In this document: piece by piece, positions 11,263 to 24,065 of the stretch
Layout: the number at the start of each line of letters is the position of its first letter
Numbering within the stretch: position 1 is the stretch's first letter
Origin: Odobenus rosmarus divergens
Lineage: Eukaryota; Chordata; Mammalia; Carnivora; Odobenidae
NCBI RefSeq assembly: GCF_000321225.1
Contig: NW_004450397.1
Span: forward strand, 3,968,091 to 4,032,090
Reading direction: 5' to 3'
Length of the DNA: 64,000 nt
Made by a program: the position numbers and the translations under genes
The notes under the pieces: generated by a model
Databases searched by the model: none
What the model saw: the letters and a program-made list of their open reading frames with translations, nothing else
Told to the model about the DNA's origin: nothing

Positions 11263-14200
11263 AATGTCTTTTACTAGCAGCAGAGGACCTGAGAACCGAC
11301 AACAGCTGAGGACCTGGCTGTTGCCCGGTCACCTGCGAAAGAGTGACCACTGAAGAACTGAGGCCCTTCTCTGCATGTCTGTTTTTCTCACTAGTCTTTC
11401 TTTCCAACTTTCCCATAGGTGTGGTAAGTCCGAAGGGGTACTTCTCTGAAACCATAACTCACACTCTCTCTGGGGCCCTCACAACCCCAGAATGCTAAGA
11501 TGCTTTCAGTAATGCAGTCTCCTTCCTCAGCTTCGGCTTCCAGCATTGATCAAGAAAAGGAGAACGCATCCTGGTTACACTCCCCCATCTCATTCATGTA
11601 CCATCAAGACTCACCTATGGGAGGAGGAACACTTCCAGACCCATGATGTGCATTTATATCTTTACGCATCTAATATACTGACTGTTCCTAAAGCCTCATG
11701 CAGTTTGAAAGAGAGCATACTGCAGGTAAAACTTCAACTGATTTTAGGCTGATTTTTCCATGGAACAGGGATTTATAAATCACTCTACGTGTCAAACTCT
11801 GCCCTTTTCCCAATTCAGTCGTCACTCTCCTAGTAACTTGGGAGATCTAAACCAGACATTTGTATCTGCCAGGGGCCCTGATTGGATTATTTCCTTAATT
11901 CAGCTGAGAATTGGGGGTGTTACATTCTGTTAATTCACAGATGACCTATTTTAAATGAATGGTTCAGAGCCACCTTCTCTTTGAGACACTGGACGTGACA
12001 TAAATACAGTGCAGGAAGAAGTCAATTCTCCATTCTGGCTTAACTTTGTTATTGTTCCAACCATTCACATAAGAAAAAAAAATCCTCAAATACTCTCAAG
12101 CTTCATAGACATATTTTTGTCTGCATGTTTACTCAGAAAGAGCAAGTAAACAGCTTCATTTTCATATTTAAATTAACAGTGAGAGGAAGATTCTAATCCA
12201 AAGACCAAATCCAAAACCAATCCAAAGACCCCAGCTATTCTGAATTAAAGCTAAAATTATGAAAACGAGTTAGGACCACAAATGGCATCTGGCTTTTAAA
12301 CTCTCTAAGGTACGGATGTAATGGAACCACACTTTGTGTTAAAAGAGTTTTAATGGTTTTAAAAGAAGTTTTGTGTCTTCTTCTTTCCTCTTCTTCAGAC
12401 TACCTTGTTCAAGTGCTATGGCAATAAGACATGGAGTTAACTATTATTACTCATAATGGATTTGCAAAACTTCAAGTGCAAGGAGAGACAAAGGAGCTCC
12501 CCACCAACGTTTGCCTATTGGAGGAAGATGCTGGAAAATGAGTAGGCAGATAGAGCTTCATGATTCAAAGCAATGGCTTGTGCCAAATTCCTCACAAAAA
12601 GGTACATTTGCGATGGTCATCCTTCACCCCCAAACCTGGAGGTTGATTTTGTATACAACGACTCGTGCAATCCATGACTCCATGATTCAGATGCCAGGCC
12701 ACCTCAGGCCCATTGCTTTTCCGCACCAATATTTATGTCTCCTTCTTTTAAAAGCATAGATTTCTTTCTTATTTTTACCACTCCACTTCAAATGGTTTCT
12801 TTCAGTCTGCACTATGAGGTCAACAAAGACCAGTCAGAACTGACTTTTCAGATGTTGCATTTTTTCCCCCATTTTTGCAAGAACACTGTGATGAAAGAAA
12901 ACCATTACCAACCAGGTTTGTTAGCATCCTCCTCTCATAGAGTTCTTTCCACTTAGAAGGTCCTCCTCTCCCCTCCACACACCGAAGTCCTTCCTTCCCA
13001 CCCTCCAAATCACATGAAGGACTGTTCTAAGGACCCTTCTGCCCCTTCGACCCACAGAGAGCCAGCCCCACGTGAGCACTCAAAGAATCACAGAAGGGCG
13101 ATGCTGTGCTCTTCTGTTCTTGAAGGAGCTCTAAGTTGTAACATTAAGACTTTCATGTGCCTACAGGATGTAGCTCAAGGTAGGGCAGAGGCTAAATAAG
13201 ATGACACTTAGGTTGGTAACACTTGGTCTAAAGCTTGGCTGTAAACCCCGTGGTTAAGCAACTGTCCTTCTCAGCCTGCTCCACTCATCTTAAATGCTAC
13301 CCACACACATTTCACCCTGGCTTGTTGAAGCTGTTTGAAGAGGAAGTTATAGATCAGGTGCTTTTCCTGAAAGCACAGTCTGTTTCCCAAAAGAATATGC
13401 TACTATTAGACAATTAAACATAATTGTGGGAAAAATTTGTAAAAGACTGACAGGGACCAAAAAGATTACAGGTTGTCCTCAGTGGAAAGCTAGGCATTGT
13501 CTAGGTATAATCTTTCCAGTTCTTGGACTCTATGAGACCTCTGTGCCTCTTATTGACTTTGAGCTATTTTACAACACTGTGAACTGTACATAACTGTCAG
13601 TAAGGAAAATGATTCATGTCGATAGACATGCAAATGAATTTTGTTCCCAGAAAATACCATTGATTTCTCTCCCCTGCTGTGGAATGAACCCAGTTTTGCA
13701 TCAATTTGTAGGTTTATTGCGGCATTATTGCTGGTTCTTTGAATTCTCCTTTGAGCTGCTTGTAACATCTTATTGGTTCCCGTGTTAATTAATAACTTCA
13801 ATAACATCACTAACATGTTAACTTTATATCTGAGATTCATGGTTGTATTTCACTTAAAAAGGAATCCAGTGGACAGTACAAAATTGTTTTTTACTTCTCT
13901 CATTGAGAAATCCATGGAGTTCCCCTCAGGTGGGCATCAAGAAGCTCTTCGTCTCTGGTCTTCATCTTTGTTCTCTTCCCACCCCCCACCCTTAGAGTCT
14001 TCTTTGTCTTTTTAGTCATTTATCCCCATGACAGGCTTTCAACCAGCCAGTCCCATCTGAAGAAAGGAGAGTAAATATTCTGATTCTTCCATTTCCTCAG
14101 TATATAGCAGCTACAGAAAAAAAACAAACTTGTCTATGGCTAGTATTGATGACACATCAGACCAAAACTCTAGTGTATTATACTAATTCCAATAGTCAAA

Positions 14201-15529
14201 GATGCCCTCCAAGAAAGAGGGTAGGAAGGAAGGGCTTAAAACTCCATTCTACCACCCTATGCTACCTTTCTTTTCCTATTAAAAAGGCATGTTGATAATT
14301 TGTCTTTCCATGAGTGAAGAGGGTTTCTACTGATCTAGTCTACTCATTTGTCAAGTTTCTATCACGGCTCTCAACCAGTTCTCAACATTAATTGAGCATT
14401 TGTTATATAATAGGTATTGGTCTATTTGCTAGAGATTTATAGACCTCAAAGAGCTCACAGTTTTGAAGAATCACCTCCACATAAGTGCATACTTATAATA
14501 TCATGTAGCCATACAACGTTTAATAAATCTGTACATTTTCAGAATAACTATCATGAAGATGTCCTTTCTGTGGCTAATGAACACAACTAAAGGCTCAGAA
14601 GAGTACTTGGGCCTAGGGTCCTTGACTTCTTTGCCATTAAATTTGATTAAACCCAACCACCTCTGTACCAGAACCTACCCAAATACAAAATAGTAGAGAT
14701 CAGATCTTTCAGATGGCTAGTTATCAAGTTACTACTCACAATCCAGAAAATGTCAATACTTGGTTTGGTTTTCAAAATGACAGTTCCTAAAATACAGGAT
14801 TAATAACAATATCTCGAAGAGCATTTAAGTGGTTGGGACACTGTGTTGAGACTCGACATTTGGGCTTGGTGGGTACAGTTCTGCTTGTGGGTGCCTTTCT
14901 AAAGTGAGTGGGCAATTTATTTTCCCGACCTCCAAGAAGTTCCTAGAATCTGCCATGTTTTATGAGTGATTTTTAAAGTACATTCTAGACCTCCCTCCTT
15001 TTCCAACTGTTCAGGCTTCACTAGGCTTTTAAACTTTCTATTTCATTACAGTACAAACAACTCTACAAGCGGGCCTCCTGCTTCTTCCCTCAGGCTATGC
15101 GGAATTATTCATACTCGAGGTCTAAAGAGGAACATCAGCATGAAGGAAAAACAGACTAAAGAGTGAAAACAAATTAGCAATCCAAACAGCCCTCTCCCTG
15201 CCTGTCGTGAGAAGGCCTTTGGTGCCTCCTCCCAGAGTCAAGGGGTTTTCTGAGTCAGAGATTAAAGGATACATTTCCAGGGCTCAGAGAACAGACGCTC
15301 TGTGAAATGTATATCCACCCAAGGCAACCAGGACCAATTACGCACGCGTAGAACCATGGCGCCCCCGAACCCTGCAGGAGCCTCCAAAGCCAGAGGAGCC
15401 GCACCCCTGGGCACCAGCCTAAAAGTGCATTTCATATTTTCCTTCGTGCTTGGATGGGGAAAAGAAAGAAAAAAGAAGAAAGATAAGGCATTAAGCTATC
15501 TTTGGGAGTGTTGTAAAACCTTTCCATAA
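11263..15529. other. intergenic, no gene or young repeat recognised
   Basis: About 4.3 kb without a SINEC. There are low-complexity words near 12190-12235 ('aatccaaagacc' repeats) and possible ancient interspersed DNA near 14380-14460. Several short frames, none with a motif. Confidence 0.5.
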
Positions 15530-15755
15530 AGCATTTGTTCTTAACCAAGGTGATCTTGCCCCACAAGGAAACATTTGGTAATGTCTCCAGATATTTCTGA
15601 TTGTCACAGCTAGGGGTGGGAGGTGTTACTGGCATCTAGTCATAAACAACAAATGTTGCTAAACACCCTACCCTGCACCAGGCAGCCCTCACTACAAAGA
15701 ATGATCTGGTCTATGTGTCAATAGTGCTGAGGTTGAAAAACCCTGTCTTAAAGAG
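15530..15755 (-). repeat. MER5A-type hAT-Charlie DNA transposon relic
   Basis: Carries the reverse complement of the MER5A order: '(t)ggtaatgtctccagata', 'ttgtcacagctaggggtggg', 'ctggcatctagt', 'gttgctaaacaccctaccctg', ending near 'gttgaaaaaccctg'. Confidence 0.85.
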
Positions 15756-15790
15756 ACTAAGCATTGAAAACAGAATTTTTTAAAAGCTTC

Positions 15791-15794
15791 CCTC

Positions 15795-15828
<34 letters not shown>
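15791..15828. repeat. (TC)n microsatellite running into the gap
   Basis: Nearly pure CT repeat that ends exactly where the 50-N gap starts. Confidence 0.9.
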
Positions 15829-15878
15829 NNNNNNNNNNNNNNNNNNNNNNNNNNNNNNNNNNNNNNNNNNNNNNNNNN
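15829..15878. other. assembly gap (50 N)
   Basis: Fifty N, flanked on the left by (TC)n and on the right by a perfect copy of 18486-18670. Confidence 1.
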
Positions 15879-15917
15879 GATTTAGCAGCCTGGGTATAGA
15901 ATAGAAAGAGACCTGAT

Positions 15918-16048
15918 GGGCGCCTGGGTGGCTCAGTCGTTAAGTGTCTGCCTTCAGCTCAGGTCATGATCCCAGTGTGCTGGGATCAAGTCCCGCATCG
16001 GGCTCCCTGCTCCTTGGGAGCCTGCTTCTCCCTCTGCTTCTCTCTCTC

Positions 16049-16063
<15 letters not shown>
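15918..16063 (+). repeat. SINEC 5' part, probably a misassembled copy of the SINE at 18525
   Basis: Head and middle of a SINEC without A-tail or 3' target duplication. Bases 15879-16063 are identical to 18486-18670, including 39 bp of unique flank, and the sequence then turns into a (TC)n(AC)n repeat. Confidence 0.9.

Positions 16064-16118
<55 letters not shown>
16041..16118. repeat. (TC)n(AC)n compound microsatellite
   Basis: A TC run passes directly into an uninterrupted AC run (16084-16118). The left part is shared with the SINE middle region. Confidence 0.95.
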
Positions 16119-17620
16119 CTGGCTTCATGAGTGTGAAACCCATGAAGTTGCATAAGGCACCACACTCAGAACGGTCCCCAGATTTGAGATCATCCCCTGC
16201 TGCCGCCATCTTGAAATCTTAATAATTTTGAACAACAGATCCCACATTTTCTTTCTGCTCTGGGCCTACAAATTATGCAGCTGGTACTGCAAGCAAATGC
16301 ATGCACATGAAAGACTTGTCCATTGCCTGGAGCAGGACCATATGTCGTCCACTGTACCCTCTCTCTGCCCCAACATTTTCCTTCATCATGGCAGTGTGTG
16401 TTCTTGTTCTGTTTTGAAACCTCCTTTGGGGTATGGCAAAGCTGAAACTGGAAAACATACCTATATTACAGATTTCAAAGTGCCTGCAGACTCATTCCCT
16501 CTTTCCCTGTCAAACTGTCTAGGATACCCACAGAAGGCACCAAGGAGCAGGCCACATTATGTTATGTTTGACATACATAGACATTTTCTCAAGGACCCTG
16601 GGAAGGACCTGGAGGCACAGTAGATGGTGTCTTTTGCTGCAAGGGCAGTAGGGCTCTGCTCCAACCACCCTTGCAGGAATCACAACACAGAGCAAGCATC
16701 TTAATACCTGAAATCAAATAAAATCAACTTTCACATCTATCCCCTCTTTGCAAGTCTTTTTTTAATATAATGTTCTCCATTGTTAACAAACCTGTAATAT
16801 GCTTTAAATGTCCTATTAAAATTGCAGCAAGTTTCCATCCATCACTTTGCTTCATTAATCCCTTCTTACGTACTCTCCTAGGTCCGTCAGCCACAGTTTA
16901 GTGTGACAGGATGTAAGACCCTATCTGCAAAGATCTTGCTCACATTTCCAAGCATGTTCCCTAAAAGGTCCTATTTGTGGGATTATCTGTAATGCTTACA
17001 TGAGAAAACCACAGGAGCAACAACAAATTGGGCAAGCATGAGACACTCTCCAACAAGGTCCAGGGCACCTCGTTGGAGACCCACATCATGTGTCTCTGCT
17101 GCCATCTCCTGGTAAACCATCCTGCACACGCGTCCACGAGCATCTGCCACTTGGGAGTCCCCCTGAGCACTTTATAACAGCCCTTACAAAGTAAATGGGC
17201 TTTGAAAAAAATATTAAAGCACAAATCACAGCCGCTGCCACATTAGTAAACAGTTGAGAACATCAATAATAATTTCCAAGTTTGCTGGCGATTTGACTTA
17301 AAACCGTGCACACAGAGCAGAATTCAACACCAGGGTCTGTGAGCAGACAGCCTTGCCTGAGCAGTGGGAGTCTGCAGGGACCCATCCGAGGACGGCGGGA
17401 AAGGCCAAGGGAGGGAGTCAGTAGGCTCTCATAGTAACAGCTTGAGCTCTTTAGAGGTTTTTCTTTGCTCCTAGGAAGGAGGGAAGGGGCCTGCTTTTCC
17501 CGGGAAAACAGAAATAGGGTCAATATCCCTCCCTAGGCATCATCTGAGATACCCCTGCTTCTCCTTTCCCCTTTGCACATGCAACACAGACCAGATGTGC
17601 AATAATAACGATGATGGCAA
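16119..17620. other. intergenic, no gene recognised
   Basis: No repeat family recognised with confidence. The 131-codon plus frame at 16228-16623 and the minus frames at 16961-17523 show no motif. Confidence 0.5.
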
Positions 17621-17624
17621 CCAT

Positions 17625-17728
17625 GCAGATTCTACAAGAGCAGGGACTTGATTCTATTCACCGCTGGATTCCTACTAGAAAAGCAGCTCATAGTAGGTGC
17701 TCAAAAGATACATGCTTACCAAAGAAAC
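17625..17728 (+). repeat. L2 LINE 3' end
   Basis: L2 tail words 'gagcagggacttgattct' and 'cagctcatagtaggtgctca'. Confidence 0.7.
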
Positions 17729-17744
17729 AGTCAAAGCTGTCATT

Positions 17745-18115
17745 TGCTGATAATATATTTTATGCCAAGTCTTTTACAGTTCTTATCTCATTTAATCTTT
17801 ATAGTAACCTATGAAGTATGTATTATTATCCATGTATTATTGATACAGAAAGTGATTTTTTTTTAAGATTTTATTTATTTTTACTTGAGAGAGTGCATGA
17901 GAGAGAGAGAGCACAAGTCGGGCAGGGGAGAGGCAGAGGGAGAAGCAGGCTCCCCGCTGAGCAGGGAGCCCGATGTGGGGCTCAATGCCAGGACCCTGGG
18001 ATCATGACCTGAGCTGAAGGCAGACGCTTAACCGACTGAGCCACCCAGGCGCCTCACAGAAAGTGATATTAAGCGGACTTGGTAACGGCCAGCCTGACCA
18101 GAGAGGAAATTCGTG
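17745..18115 (-). repeat. MIR SINE split by a SINEC
   Basis: Reverse MIR signature 'cttatctcatttaatcttta', 'attattatccatgtatt', then interrupted at 17857-18055 by a SINEC with target duplication, with the MIR remnant resuming after it. Confidence 0.6.
17857..18055 (-). repeat. SINEC, full length, antisense
   Basis: Poly(T) tail start, GA-rich middle and head ending 'gagccacccaggcgcc'. The 12-bp duplication acagaaagtgat is at 17845-17856 and 18056-18067. Confidence 0.97.
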
Positions 18116-18144
18116 TCATGTTACCAGTAGCCCACGGAGAGGTG

Positions 18145-18335
18145 GCTGCATAATAATAATAAAACCAGTTATTGAGAAACCACTTTGCACCAGGAGAGTG
18201 CTCAGTATTATTTTATTTACCCTTAGCAACAGCTCAGTGAGATCAGTATAACTGAAAATTGCCATTTTACAGATAAGGGCCAGAAGGTTTAAGCAATTTG
18301 CTGGGCTTCCAACCCAGGGCTGCCTCAGTGATGCA
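18145..18335 (-). repeat. MIR SINE
   Basis: Reverse MIR: 'gcaccaggagagtgctcagt', 'ccattttacagataagggcc', 'aagcaatttgct'. Confidence 0.75.
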
Positions 18336-18524
18336 GCTCTTCCCCTCCACACATCTTGCCTCTCGGGCTAGGCGTCAGGCTGCCCTCCTTCCCCCAGGGA
18401 GTCACCCATGAGAGTAACAGTGTGAGCCAACTCCAGCATGGAAGGCCCACCAAATGACCACCTGCAAGATACTTCCTTCCTGAAAGATTTAGCAGCCTGG
18501 GTATAGAATAGAAAGAGACCTGAT

Positions 18525-18719
18525 GGGCGCCTGGGTGGCTCAGTCGTTAAGTGTCTGCCTTCAGCTCAGGTCATGATCCCAGTGTGCTGGGATCAAGTCC
18601 CGCATCGGGCTCCCTGCTCCTTGGGAGCCTGCTTCTCCCTCTGCTTCTCTCTCTCTCTCTCTCTCCCTCTGTTTCTCATGAATGAATAAATAAAATCTTT
18701 AAAAAAAAAAAAAAAAAAA
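18525..18719 (+). repeat. SINEC, full length
   Basis: Complete head, (TC)n and long A-tail. The duplication aagagacctgat is at 18513-18524 and again just after the tail (about 18720-18732), so this is the genuine insertion of the pair that includes 15918. Confidence 0.97.
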
Positions 18720-18923
18720 AAGAGACCTGATGTGGCCATCTCAGAAGTCAGGGTGGCTGGTTTACAGTAGATAAGAGTCTCCTATATAGAATGACAAAAG
18801 TCAAAAGGTCAGCTGTAAGAAGAAAGCAGGGAACCATGACAGCAACTTGGCTCCTCCATTTGGCTGTTCTGTAAAGACTAAACTTCATATATTAAAAACA
18901 AACAAACAAACAAACAAAAAAAC

Positions 18924-19140
18924 AGGGGTACCTGGGTGTCTCAGTCAGTTGAGCGTTCTGCTCTTGATTTCGGCTCAAGTCTTGATCTCAGGGTCCTGGG
19001 ATCGAGCCTCACATCGGGCTCCCTGCTCAGCGGGGAGTCTGCTTGAGGATTCTTTCTCCCTCTCCCTCTACCCCTTCCCCTGCTCACATGCTCGCTCACT
19101 CTCTCTAAAATAAATAAATAAATCTTTCAAATTTAAAAAA
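18924..19140 (+). repeat. older SINEC
   Basis: Diverged head ('ggtacctgggtgtctcagtc', 'ttgatttcggctcaagtc') with AAATAAATAAATAAATC tail. It is preceded by an (AAAC)n stretch. Confidence 0.9.
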
Positions 19141-19144
19141 CAAG

Positions 19145-19690
19145 ACAAAAAAACCCAACAACTCTTGGATATTCACACAAAAACTGATACACAAATGTAC
19201 ATAGCAGCTTTATTTATTGTAGCCAAAAAAATGGAAACAACCCAAATGCCCATCAGCTGATGAATGGATAAATAAAGTGTGGTATATCCATACAATTGAA
19301 TATTACCCAGTAATAAAAAGGAGTAAATTACTGATAATGCTACAATGCGAATAAACCTTGAAAACATTATGCTACATGAAGTCAGATAACAAAAGGCTAC
19401 ATAGTGTGTGATTCTACTTATACAAAATGCCCAGAATACATAACTCTATAGAGACAGAAAATACATGAGTGGTTGCCTAGAGTCTGGGGTGGGGGCAGGG
19501 ACATGTGAAGAAGGGTGAGGAAGCGACCTCTAAAAGGTATAGGGTTTCTTTTAGAATAATAAAATATTCTAAAATTGATTGTGATCATAAATGCATAGTT
19601 CTGTGGATAAAAAAAAACCACTGAATTATATACTTTAAATAGGTGAGTTGCATGGGATATGAATTATACTCAGTAAAGCTGTTACAAAAA
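19145..19690 (+). repeat. old L1 (L1M-type) 3' UTR
   Basis: Clear L1 3' end order: 'catagcagctttatttattg', 'ccaaatgcccatcagctgat', 'gtggtatatccatacaat', 'gattctacttatac', 'gaattatactcagtaaagct'. Confidence 0.9.
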
Positions 19691-19774
19691 AAAACAATTC
19701 TACATGTGTGTTTAGAAACAAAATGAATTCTTTAATTATTAAGGGAAAAAAACTCTTGACACTCCATTGAAAAT

Positions 19775-20460
19775 GATCCAGCCCCTCCCCCGTCTTCCTT
19801 ATCTCAGCAAATGGCACCATGCTCTTCCACAGCTAGAAAGCAGTGAGTCATCCTTGATTTCCCCTTCTCCTGTGCCACCTCCAAAATCCAAATCCATCAG
19901 CAACTACTGTTCATTACATCTCCAATACACATCTCCAACTTTGCCCATTTATCCTTATCCACACTGCTGCCCCCTTCCCTCCTTCCTGATCCTGCCATCC
20001 TCCGATCCATTTCCTATAAATTGCAAGAGTGACTTTTAAAATGGACATCAGTCTGTGACTTTCCCTGGCCCAGACCCCTTCAGCAGTTGCCCATTGGAGG
20101 ACACAACATCCACCTACACCTTCACAATTGCCCCAGCATTCCACCCTCTAGATGCACTGCTCTCCTTTCTGTCCCACAGTTATGCCAAACTCTTTGTCGT
20201 TTCTGGGCCTTTGCACATGCTACTCTGTCTGACTGGACCAGCTTCAAGTTTTTGTGTGACTGGATGTCAGCTGCCCTTTAGGTCTCAACTCACAGGTCCC
20301 CTCTCAGAGAAGATGTCCCTGATGCCTCATGTAGAGGGGTCCCCAGTGTTCAATTTCATGGTCCTTATCAAAATTTGTAATTGCCTTATTTGTCTACTCT
20401 TGCCTTGCTCATTAGGACCGAGGTTTCATGTTTTCTTTATAATACACTTATAATTAAAAG
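19775..20460 (+). repeat. L2 LINE 3' part
   Basis: L2 blocks in order: a 'cagcagttgcccattgg' block, 'cctttgcacatgctactctg', 'tctcaactcacaggtcccc', and 'aggaccgaggtttcatg' near the end. Coding frames are broken. Confidence 0.75.
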
Positions 20461-22275
20461 AAACATCGTTTTTAATGAAAGGGTGAATGAAAGCCCATAG
20501 AAATCCCTACATTTTGAGACTGGTTAGAGAGGGATCCAGCAAAGGTGCTATGTTCCTGCAAACTTAAATTCATGATCATGGGAAAAAAACAGGACTCTCA
20601 GATCCTAGTGAGACTATGAAAGATGTTACAAGGATTTTTGTTTATTTACTGAACTCAAACAATAACAACATACAAGACAAAGAGAATATCTGCAACATTT
20701 TATGGAATGTAAATTCATAATATGGGGTATAGAATAATTAATTTCCTCACTTATTATCCTAGTTTGAATTCAACAATTTGGTATTTCCCTCATAAATACT
20801 TCCAAAGAGATGCTTATACATTTGTTCTGCTTTGTGTATGGATAATATGAATTAGGGAGGCATTTTTCTTCTGGGTGTGGTTCTCCATCCCAAAGTTGGA
20901 TGATTTTCTAAAATTGAACGTCTGAGTCTCTGAGTTACTCAAGTCATGACTCAAAGGGGGTAACAATTCGTGTATATTCAACCAAAATTCTTATTGCTGC
21001 AGAAGAATAATACAGCGTATTTTAGAATCAGTTGCTTGGGGATATCAACAAGAAAGGTTGCCCATACTTCAATCAAATGAGGGGCAAGGAATGAACGGGG
21101 GGGTGGCGGGGGAAACGGGGTAGTGGGCAGATGTCCTGGAGAACTGTAACTGCCCAAGTCTCTGTTTTTCTTCCTTCCCCCAGGCTGAACCTAAGTCCTG
21201 ATTCTGACTCAGGATGCCTGAAGGGAGGGGAGGAGGTCTGTACATTTGCAACACCAAAGGTAGCCTAACATGAAATCAGGGTTGAAAAACACAGGCCAGG
21301 CACTGTGAAAAGATCAGGTCACCAGCAGTACTAAGACGGCCAGTATTTGGAACTCCCCAAGAGGAGGCCTTGTCTGGGAGTGACAGTCATGGAAACGTAT
21401 ATTTCAATGCAATATGATAAATGCTCTGAGCACCTCCCGATGGGAGTATGGTGACCTGTCCCCGAGTCGGTCATATTTGTTACGGAAGGAGGAGGGAATT
21501 TTGAGGACTCGAATGGAGCAAGGGTTCTCTATTGCTACTTGCAATTTTGTGTTTCCAAATAACTTTTAGTGATTTGCTTTTGGAGAGAGGCATCCTCTTT
21601 ACCAGCTATCAACCCGTCTTAACGGGCCTGTGTAGCTTTAGTGCTCAGTTTGCTAAAATAATAATAATAATGAAAGGAAGCTAAAAAGACCTGACAAGAG
21701 TTGTAAAAGGGCATTCCGGACCGCATTCTATGTGAAGAAAAGTCAAGCTACCATATTTGGATTGGGGGGTTGCCTGGGGTGGCTCCAGGAGGGGTTAGGG
21801 ACTTAAAGGTGTGATAGATGGTTTTGAAGATGGAAGATGGGAGATAAAGAATAAGAGCTAGCACAGCTTTCATTTAAAAATATCTGGGCTCTGTGAATGG
21901 TCAGCTGTCCAGGGAAGTTCTCACAGGGGCATTTCCACGTTGGCAGTGCAAGCTGGAGAGGACCTTGTACTGTCTGCAACATGAGCAACACCCAGCGGTG
22001 TGCCAGTTCATAGCTTTCAAGGGATCACAGATATATTCTGGTAGTTTTTCATTCCTTTGGAGAATAAAATGCCTCAATATACACACATTCACAATATACA
22101 CAGCGGTTACAAATCTAGCTATAACTAAATGTAACAATAAATTGTTCTCTCTTTAGAAGATTCTGGCAAATGTATCTTAAAAGCTTTTGAAAATATATCT
22201 GTAGGACTGGTCTTCAAGAGAGAATGGAGCTATTCAGATAGGCACACATATCTGGTAGAAGTCAAGCTGAAGGAG
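20461..22275. other. intergenic, no gene recognised
   Basis: Mostly AT-rich; a G-rich run at about 21100-21120 and an ATAATAAT run at 21660. No repeat or exon recognised. Confidence 0.5.
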
Positions 22276-22279
22276 GTGT

Positions 22280-22440
22280 GATAGGAACACTTCTTGGAAA
22301 TAGAAAGAATTGGGCTTGAATCAGACTGCACCATCAATTAGCTGTATCAAGTCGGGCAGTTGCTTAGAGTCTCTGATCCTCATTTCACTATTAGAAAATG
22401 GAGGTGATCAAAACCTGCTTGAAAGGAGGATTAAATAGAT
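22280..22440 (+). repeat. MIR SINE
   Basis: Forward MIR: 'gggcttgaatcagactgc', 'attagctgtatcaagtcggg', 'cctcatttcactattagaaa', 'ggattaaatagatga'. Confidence 0.75.
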
Positions 22441-22594
22441 GATTATGTAAAATTTGGTGGTTCTTAAAGTGTTGGGATAGGTTCCTGGGGTTTGCTAGTC
22501 TTTCTACTTTTGTGTTAAAACTTTTTAAAGTGGAAAGTTTAAAAAAACAAACAACAACAACAACAAAAAACTGGAAAGCCAGTAATGGAGAATA

Positions 22595-22968
22595 AAGCTC
22601 TGGAGACAATAGAAAGGTCAGTGGTTGGGGGGGGGGATAGGGAGGGGGGAAGGATCAATAGAGCAGAGGACAGAGGATTGTTAGGGCAGTGAAAACACTC
22701 CACGTGATATTGTAATGGCTGATGTGTATCATGATACATCTGTCCAAACCCATAGAATGTGCAACACCAAGACTGAATCCTAGTGTAAGCTGTGGGCACT
22801 GGGTGATACTGACACGTTACAGCAGGTCCCTGATTGTAGCACGTGTCCCACTCTGGTGGGGAAGGCTGTGCATGGGGCGGGCACGGGCTCTATGGAAAAT
22901 CTCTGTACCTTCTGCTCAATTTTGCTGTGAACCTAAAATGGCTCTAAAACATCAAGTCTATAAAAAGA
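22595..22968 (+). repeat. L1M (L1MB-like) 3' UTR
   Basis: Diagnostic 3' end words 'tctgtccaaacccatagaat', 'cactgggtgatactga', 'atctctgtaccttctgctca' and 'gctgtgaacctaaaatggct' in the expected order. Confidence 0.9.
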
Positions 22969-22969
22969 A

Positions 22970-24050
22970 AAAAACGTCTGTAATGACGCCAACAACCTAG
23001 CCTATTGAGTAATAAAGACAACTGTTAAACATATATCCCATTATAATATTCAAGTAAATGCCAAAAATGGAAACAGTCTGATAGACTAGAGGGTTAACTG
23101 GAGTCTCTTTTGGGCGGAAATTGATAGGTACAAAAGTCATTTTATTTGCAAACCTCTAGTGCGAGTTGACATTTCTCCTTTAAGAAACATTCATGCCTCA
23201 TTATCTATTATCTGCCAATTGTCAAATGTTGTCTAGAAAATGACAACCTCTGAACTTCAATTTAAAAAAAAGATCAGTCATTAAATGGGAGGAAATTTAA
23301 CAAAACTTTATGTTTTTACCTAGGCTTTTTTTTTTTTTTTAATTGTGTCTCCTTGCTGAGACGGGAAATTTGAATGGCTAACAGACAACAGAGTGAGTCA
23401 ACAGTGGCATCTAGTGTTCAACCAGATCCTTTCTGCAAAGCTCCTGGACGGAGGGAAACAGGATCCCAGTGTTAATGTGACGCACATCTGTTACGGGGAA
23501 CCAACCCGCTGAGATCAGTGAGGTGCGCTCACCTCAGCGCTTATGGTACTGCTCCTACAGGCGTTCACCGGGAAAGGACACGGGTTGTCCTAATTCCAGG
23601 GACACCCAAAGTCCCGAAGCCTTAGAGCACACCCGGAGTCTTACTAAGGAGTTGGTTCCATCCCCTCTGCCTCAGCCTCCCCTCTATCCCAAGTTCAAAG
23701 GCAGGGTGATAAGCCTTGAGAGTCCCTGGAGTACAAGAGCCCTGGCTGATTGTTTAACAGCCTTCTCCTGGAGTAAACTGAATGGATCTTGTTCACTTTG
23801 GGAAATAATCCTGGTTTTGCATTAACTTTTTCCTGAGATACTTAACTCCTCGATGAATAAAGAATTCTGGGGGAAACCATTTGACCTCTAACAGTCTATG
23901 AAGAAGGGTCTACCTTTTATCCATATATGCCAGAGATTTTCAACATTTTTTTACTACATTTTTTTTTTTTTTTTACTAGCTGTGGAACTTCTTAGTAGAA
24001 AAAGTGAAGTATTATTTGGAATAACAATGTTACAAAACATAGATAAATTC
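22970..24050. other. intergenic, no gene recognised
   Basis: Poly(T) runs at about 23327-23340 and 23957-23974. The 100-codon plus frame at 23523-23825 shows no motif. Confidence 0.5.
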
Positions 24051-24065
24051 AGATAAAATAGGTGA

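Noticed and set aside
15791..16118. Regularly spaced repeats that might suggest an array
   Set aside because: Simple TC/AC microsatellites with an assembly gap; no CRISPR-like spacer-repeat structure anywhere in the window.
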